Of a stretch of 18,608 bases of DNA, positions 15,101 to 18,608 are shown piece after piece; the stretch's first letter is position 1; every line of letters begins with the position of its first letter. A program made the position numbers and the translations under genes. Under the pieces are notes generated by a model. The model worked only from the letters and a program-made list of their open reading frames with translations, searched no databases and was not told the DNA's origin. This stretch comes from Bacteroidota bacterium (lineage in GTDB: Bacteria > Bacteroidota > Bacteroidia > Cytophagales > Cyclobacteriaceae), in assembly GCA_023412765.1 (NCBI GenBank), contig JAEZBX010000160.1:1-18608 (forward strand), given 5' to 3'.

Positions 15101-15513
15101 ATGTCTATAATGGATCCCGTTCAACTGTAGAACGCTTTGACGACAACTCCAATTACTTTGCCTTCAAGAAGGGTAGTGAGCCGTACCAGGAAAATCCAAA
15201 CAGCGACTTTCCTCGAATATTGTATGGCGACGATCGGAATTCGAGGGGAGATACTGACCGATGGTTGGAGAGCGGTTCATATTTCCGTCTCAGAAACGTA
15301 ACGTTGGGTTATAACATTCCAAAGCAATTTGCCGATCGCGCTCGCCTTAGCAATGCGCGCATATATTTAACAGCGCAAAATCTCTTGACTTTCACTAAGT
15401 ATGATGGTCTTGATCCTGACTTTACTGCTCCGGATATCTGGAGACGAGGGCACGACGAAGTTCGCTATCCAAATGCGAAGACATTTTTGGTTGGTCTCCA
15501 ATTTAATTTCTGA
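12112..15513 (+). CDS. SusC/RagA-type TonB-dependent outer-membrane receptor with STN signalling domain
   Basis: A 1133-residue outer-membrane transporter for oligosaccharides or peptides, probably paired with the SusD protein that follows. An N-terminal signal segment (about 1-33) precedes an STN domain (about 43-115: VSISLEDAPLQAVFKELESK, then FAYSADLD and LRDVLEDLSREA). A carboxypeptidase-D-like regulatory domain follows (about 131-205: ITGTVKDDGGAPLPGVNVIE, STDAEGNFSL, FSFIGY), then the EIVVIGYGEQEKKDLTGAVS junction (211-230). The plug (about 223-335) includes YVIDGVP, IESIQVLKDASAAAIYGSRA and GVIIITTKKGK. The remainder is the beta-barrel, ending in FLVGLQFNF. The STN domain is present only in receptors that signal through FecR, matching the gene order. 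SusD starts 18 bases downstream. The substrate is not known. Confidence 0.97.
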   Translation: MKIVLLKLLMVVSRYTLRLFFIQLVCMNLGFAATTNSQNLDKVKVSISLEDAPLQAVFKELESKTKFVFAYSADLDSIKAFDLHYQNASLRDVLEDLSREAALEFKRINNTISVTSTSRETKKVKPVLPAISITGTVKDDGGAPLPGVNVIEKGTSNGTSTDAEGNFSLNVTDENSVLIFSFIGYRSQEVRVGTQTSIAVTLLLDVTTMQEIVVIGYGEQEKKDLTGAVSVIDNKDLSKVQATTVAEAMQGLAAGVNVRNSGRAGSESTIEIRGLGNFSNNQPLYVIDGVPTIATRDFNASDIESIQVLKDASAAAIYGSRAANGVIIITTKKGKAGPLKIEFSGRYGAQTLPEYDFMNAEDFKKYNTMAYREAIEVEQFPWVIDQGYQQFPEGIDTDWQDETFRTAQTHDYNLTFSGGNEFGNYLVSGNYFGNDGTSFGSSFDRYSFRVNTEGKRGALKIGENLSISRGFSEDLITNPYWDMLRMLPTIPVYDPANPGGFGYGNEGSARTFGVNPIARESLEETTNENLRLRGNAYAEISFLKDALKYRLNVGLEASNERYKYIRRVGNWTLNQPFDPSAVNENRGQYVSSLVENTIHFNKDFDKHHIDAFVGTTFQRQKYEQIWGTKRNLIEIGGRYYNVLDAGTTNPESGGIENEDALISYLGRFNYSYDEKYYLTGTIRRDGSSRFAKNNRWGNFPSISAAWRISRENFFGADFIDDLKIRANYGTLGNSNIGRWIGYGGSFYGSAIYNLGNWDYQSLLNSTIVATLGRDQHIVNGAAQVKLANSDLRWETKEVVNVGTDMSFLNNRLAFTFEYFVATTEDVLTEMPILLSTGNDGGNPFVNAASIRNKGFEITTTWKDQRPGGLRYSVTANLSTVRNEVLELGYGNEEVLTGITKTQIGEPIGMFFLRKTDGIFRSEEEVLNHTNSQGKIIQPNAKPGDIRYVDLDDNGEINDADRQIVGNPWPKFDLGLVVNLEYKNFDLSTIWYGSFGQDVYNGSRSTVERFDDNSNYFAFKKGSEPYQENPNSDFPRILYGDDRNSRGDTDRWLESGSYFRLRNVTLGYNIPKQFADRARLSNARIYLTAQNLLTFTKYDGLDPDFTAPDIWRRGHDEVRYPNAKTFLVGLQFNF

Positions 15514-15531
15514 TCCTAATAGAATTCTGCT

Positions 15532-17094
15532 ATGAAAAGCTTAAAAATATATCTACTTATCACGGCGTTCGTTTCGATCACCTTCAGCTGCAGCGAGGAT
15601 TTATTGGACATTGAAAATCCGAACACACCTACTGTCGAACAAGCATGGAAGACAGAGAAGGATGCTGAGATGGGCATCAACGCCGCATATAACATGTTTT
15701 ATAAACCTTCAACCTGGACCCGGTGGATTTACTTCCGTTACGATCTCGCTTCCGATGAAGGCCACAGCACAAGTCCGTGGGGTGAGCTAGCGGACTGGAC
15801 TCGGTTCCGTTACAACAACTATAATTTTTGGGATGGCAACAACTGGCATTGGAGAGATTTTTATAAAGCGATATTTCGAACCAACCAGGTACTTGCCTAT
15901 GTTCCTGAAATTCCGTTCAATGATGAAGCAAGCCGAGACAGGATACTCGCACAAGCCAGGTTCATTCGCGCATTGTACTATTTTCAAATTGCGTTGCTTT
16001 GGGAAAATGCTCCAATCATTCTCGAGCCTTCTGAACCTCAGGATGAGCCTGAGCAAAAAACAGAAGCTGAGATTTGGGCACAGGTTGAAGAAGATTTGAA
16101 TTGGGCGAAAGACAAATTGCCAGATCAATGGGACGATGCAAATGTAGGTCGTGCTACCAAGGGTGCAGCAAAAGCTTTGCTTGCCAGAGCACTTATGCAG
16201 CAAAAAAAATATAGCGAGGCAAAAACAGAATTAGAATGGTTGGTTACCGGAGAAGGTAGTGCCTACTATGGACTGGTGGATGACTATCGCGATAATTTCA
16301 CCCACCTCAATGAAAACAATAAGGAATCTGTTTTTGAAATTCAGTTCAGCGACGTGAACAAGGGAAATGATGGTGACAATTTAAATGCATCCATGGGTTT
16401 CCAACGTACGCAGTTTTTTGCACCGGGCGGTATTGGCTGGCAGGATGGAAAAGCTCGCGCGTGGCTGATCGATGAGTATAAAAAGGAAAAGACCAAAGAC
16501 GGTTTGAACGATTCGCGCTTGCTCAATAATATTTTTTACAAGCAGGCTCATCTAGATTTTCCCGACGCAGCGGCAAATGATACGTTAGTGTATGGAAGAA
16601 AATGGAATAACCAGGATTGGGGAAATGAAACCTTTATTAAAAAGTATTCAACCTATTACTTTCGCGACCGCGAAGACTACCATGCACCTAACAACTTCCG
16701 GTTTATACGCTATGCCGACGTACTCTTACTTTATGCTGAATGTTTGAATGAGGAAGGACAAACTGCTGAGGCTTATCAGTATGTCAATATGGTGCGTGAA
16801 CGGCCTAGTACAAATCTTGAAAAGCTGGAGGTGGCGCATCCTGAAATTGGGAATGATCCAGTGTTGTTCAAGAAGCGACTGCAAATTGAGCGCTCTCTCG
16901 AATTGTGTTTCGAAGCTGTGCGGTGGATGGATCTTAAACGTTGGGATATGCTGACCACGCAAGCAGGACTGGATGAGCTGAAGAGTCGCGATATTGATTT
17001 CAATAATTTTGTATTGGATCGTCATCACCGCTTGCCGCTTCCACAGATTGAAGTCGACAACAATCAAAATCTCACGCAGAACACACCGTATTAA
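15532..17094 (+). CDS. SusD/RagB-family outer-membrane substrate-binding lipoprotein
   Basis: A 520-residue surface lipoprotein that would cap the SusC transporter and bind the incoming glycan. The signal peptide ends in the lipobox TFSC (Cys20), and the following S-E-D acidic residues resemble the Bacteroidota surface-export signal. The SusD fold is evident from the N-terminal NAAYNMFYKP region, DEASRDRILAQARFIRALYY (near 131-150, a family hallmark), the TPR-like helices around RATKGAAKALLARALMQQKK, FRFIRYADVLLLYAECLNE in the C-terminal half, and ERSLELCFEAVRWMDLKRW near 453-473. It starts 18 bases after susC. An intrinsic terminator follows immediately, so the pair ends a transcript unless read-through reaches the next gene. 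Confidence 0.96.
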   Translation: MKSLKIYLLITAFVSITFSCSEDLLDIENPNTPTVEQAWKTEKDAEMGINAAYNMFYKPSTWTRWIYFRYDLASDEGHSTSPWGELADWTRFRYNNYNFWDGNNWHWRDFYKAIFRTNQVLAYVPEIPFNDEASRDRILAQARFIRALYYFQIALLWENAPIILEPSEPQDEPEQKTEAEIWAQVEEDLNWAKDKLPDQWDDANVGRATKGAAKALLARALMQQKKYSEAKTELEWLVTGEGSAYYGLVDDYRDNFTHLNENNKESVFEIQFSDVNKGNDGDNLNASMGFQRTQFFAPGGIGWQDGKARAWLIDEYKKEKTKDGLNDSRLLNNIFYKQAHLDFPDAAANDTLVYGRKWNNQDWGNETFIKKYSTYYFRDREDYHAPNNFRFIRYADVLLLYAECLNEEGQTAEAYQYVNMVRERPSTNLEKLEVAHPEIGNDPVLFKKRLQIERSLELCFEAVRWMDLKRWDMLTTQAGLDELKSRDIDFNNFVLDRHHRLPLPQIEVDNNQNLTQNTPY

Positions 17095-17104
17095 AATACA
17101 TTTA

Positions 17105-17134
17105 GGGGAAGCACTGATCCAGTGCTTCCTTTTC
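17105..17134 (+). terminator. Intrinsic terminator after susD
   Basis: GGAAGCACT (17107-17115) and AGTGCTTCC (17121-17129) form a perfect 9-bp stem with a five-base loop (GATCC), followed directly by TTTT (17130-17133). It starts 12 bases after the susD stop and ends about 28 bases before the sialidase-like gene. Confidence 0.8.
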
Positions 17135-17161
17135 TAACACACGTAAATTGATTTTTAAGAG

Positions 17162-18608
17162 GTGAAGGTATTTCTCTCAATTGTATTCTTATTTCTTTCC
17201 ACAGACATAGTTCATTCGCCATATGGGTGCGATGACTTTGAAAGCACTTCAAGGGAACCAGTCAACGGAATACGTATTGCCTGGGACTACTCAACTTTGA
17301 AACGCCTCTCTCCGGAATCTGCAAATTATTCCGGGTACGCGCGCATGATTAAATTGCGAAATGGAAATTTGTTTTGCGTATATGAAAGTGATAGATCAAT
17401 TCATACAATAAAAAGCTCTGATGGAGGCCAAAGCTGGAGTCCTGCAAAGATTATCGCTGCGCCGGAAAACAATATATCGTGTGCAGTTCCTGAAGTTTTA
17501 CAATTGCAAGATGGTAGTATCATGGTCTCTTACAACCTTAGGCCACCACGCAACAATGCAGATCCTGAAAGAAGATTTGCCATCCGGGTGACTAGAAGTG
17601 TGGATGACGGCGAAACCTGGTCCAATCCGGTGGAGGTTTTCAAGGGCGGGTTCGAGTTTGGTAACGGCTGCTGGGAACCGGCCCAAATTCAACTTCCTTC
17701 AGGTGAAATTCAACTGTATATAGCCAACGAGGCTCCCTATACGCAAAGTGACGAACAGGAGATAACGATGTTTCGATCGGTAGACGATGGTGTCACATGG
17801 TCGCCGGGTAAGACAGTAAGTTTTAGAAGCGGTCATCGCGATGGTATGCCGGTTCCACTATTGCTGAAAAACAAAGACGAAATAATTGTTGCCATCGAGG
17901 ATAATGGTATAAGTGGAAAGGATTTTAAGCCAGCTATTATTCGTACTACAATATCTAACAGTTGGGCTAATGCGCCTGTGTCGGCTTCCAATGGTGGACG
18001 CGAATATGCAATGGCTCACACCGATTCAATATCAGACAAAAAGTACGCCGGTGCTCCATATATACGGCAGCTGTTGTCTGGAGAAGTTATACTATCCTAT
18101 CAAAGTAACGAACGACGTAAGGATTTCAAATGGGATAGGAGTGATATGATTGTTGCGATCGGAAACTCTGAAGGAAAAAAATTCAATCGAAAGAGTATTC
18201 CGTTCTACATCTCCGATGCTTCTAAAACGGCTTTGTGGAATTCAATATGTGTGGAAAATGATAGCACCCTAATTGCGTTAAGTTCCACCAACGCCTACGG
18301 CCGAACGGCGGTATGGATGATCAAAGGTTATTTGCTTCCTGAAATCTATTCGTCACACAGAGCAGGTAGTGCAGACGATGATGCAACGACCAAACCCGAT
18401 GTTTTTATTGGCGGATATGGATCAACACAAGCAAAGATCAGCACATCATGGGATTCGGATGCATTGTATTTCACAGCAGAGGTAAACGACAAAAAAGTTT
18501 TTGATGCTTCAGGCGATGTCTTGAGAGACGATGCGATTGGCTTCTTCCTGGATCCCAAAAATTTGTCCCTTCAGTTTCCGGGCGAAAATATTTTTTCGAT
18601 CGTTGTCA
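17162..18608 (+). CDS. Secreted sialidase-fold (Asp-box) glycosidase-like protein with CBM9-like module (3' truncated by window)
   Basis: An open frame of 482 codons runs off the window end. GTG 17162 is the only useful start, since a stop codon lies six bases upstream, and it yields a signal peptide (VKVFLSIVFLFLSTDIVHS). Three Asp boxes mark a sialidase/BNR beta-propeller: SSDGGQSW (85-92), SVDDGETW (146-153) and SVDDGVTW (206-213). Other blades show CWEPAQIQLPSGEIQLYIAN (170-189) and HRDGMPVP (225-232). From about residue 412 (DVFIGGYGSTQAKISTSWDS, then DALYFTAEVND and DDAIGFFLDPKN) the sequence resembles a CBM9 carbohydrate-binding domain. The usual FRIP motif of true sialidases is replaced by YARMIKLRNG, so the enzyme may be a GH93-like arabinanase or another propeller glycosidase; specificity is unknown. 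It follows the susCD pair as the locus's predicted enzyme. Confidence 0.88.
   Translation, partial: MKVFLSIVFLFLSTDIVHSPYGCDDFESTSREPVNGIRIAWDYSTLKRLSPESANYSGYARMIKLRNGNLFCVYESDRSIHTIKSSDGGQSWSPAKIIAAPENNISCAVPEVLQLQDGSIMVSYNLRPPRNNADPERRFAIRVTRSVDDGETWSNPVEVFKGGFEFGNGCWEPAQIQLPSGEIQLYIANEAPYTQSDEQEITMFRSVDDGVTWSPGKTVSFRSGHRDGMPVPLLLKNKDEIIVAIEDNGISGKDFKPAIIRTTISNSWANAPVSASNGGREYAMAHTDSISDKKYAGAPYIRQLLSGEVILSYQSNERRKDFKWDRSDMIVAIGNSEGKKFNRKSIPFYISDASKTALWNSICVENDSTLIALSSTNAYGRTAVWMIKGYLLPEIYSSHRAGSADDDATTKPDVFIGGYGSTQAKISTSWDSDALYFTAEVNDKKVFDASGDVLRDDAIGFFLDPKNLSLQFPGENIFSIVV

Overview
The window looks like a chromosomal segment of a Bacteroidota bacterium, probably of the Cytophagales type. 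The evidence is the SusC/SusD pair with an STN-bearing SusC, a FecR anti-sigma factor with a DUF4974-like tail, an ECF sigma factor, a LytS/LytTR two-component pair, the Bacteroidota form of TonB (N-terminal cytoplasmic segment before the membrane helix), two ExbD paralogues, and a TTTG / TAnnTTTG promoter. No tRNA, rRNA, CRISPR array, transposase or phage gene was seen. The genus is not resolved.

Layout. (1) Positions 1-4863, + strand: the 3' part of a TonB energising operon, with the end of an ExbB/TolQ channel protein, two ExbD/TolR proteins, TonB, a small two-helix membrane protein, a PstS-like solute-binding lipoprotein and a large TPR protein. Most junctions are 4-base ATGA overlaps. 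(2) 4864-5421: a non-coding stretch between convergent operons, filled with several unrelated short tandem repeats, mostly of period 7. (3) 8047-5422, - strand: a three-gene operon of an unrecognised secreted protein, a LytS-type histidine kinase and a LytTR response regulator. (4) 8048-8648: a divergent intergenic region holding an 11-bp direct repeat at 21-bp period upstream of the LytTR operon, another heptamer repeat, and a palindrome-rich pckA promoter. (5) 8649-10238, +: pckA, ATP-dependent phosphoenolpyruvate carboxykinase. (6) 10354 to the window end, +: a glycan-uptake locus with an ECF sigma factor, FecR anti-sigma factor, SusC-type receptor, SusD lipoprotein, a terminator-like hairpin, and the first 482 codons of a secreted sialidase-fold (Asp-box) protein with a CBM9-like module.

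How the parts fit. The TonB/ExbB/ExbD operon would supply proton-motive energy to TonB-dependent receptors such as the SusC protein here. The SusC protein carries an N-terminal STN domain and sits behind sigma/FecR genes, so ligand binding at the outer membrane could be relayed through FecR to release the sigma factor and induce the locus. The sialidase-fold enzyme would act on the glycan. pckA (gluconeogenesis) has a predicted promoter whose -33 element lies inside an 18-bp perfect LacI-type palindrome, suggesting direct repression by a carbon-responsive regulator. The LytTR operon may be autoregulated through the 21-bp-period repeat.

The least explained items are the PstS-like/small membrane/TPR extension of the TonB operon, the secreted partner of the LytS/LytTR pair, the heptamer-repeat islands and the palindrome-rich pckA control region. 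No wholly new system can be claimed from sequence alone.
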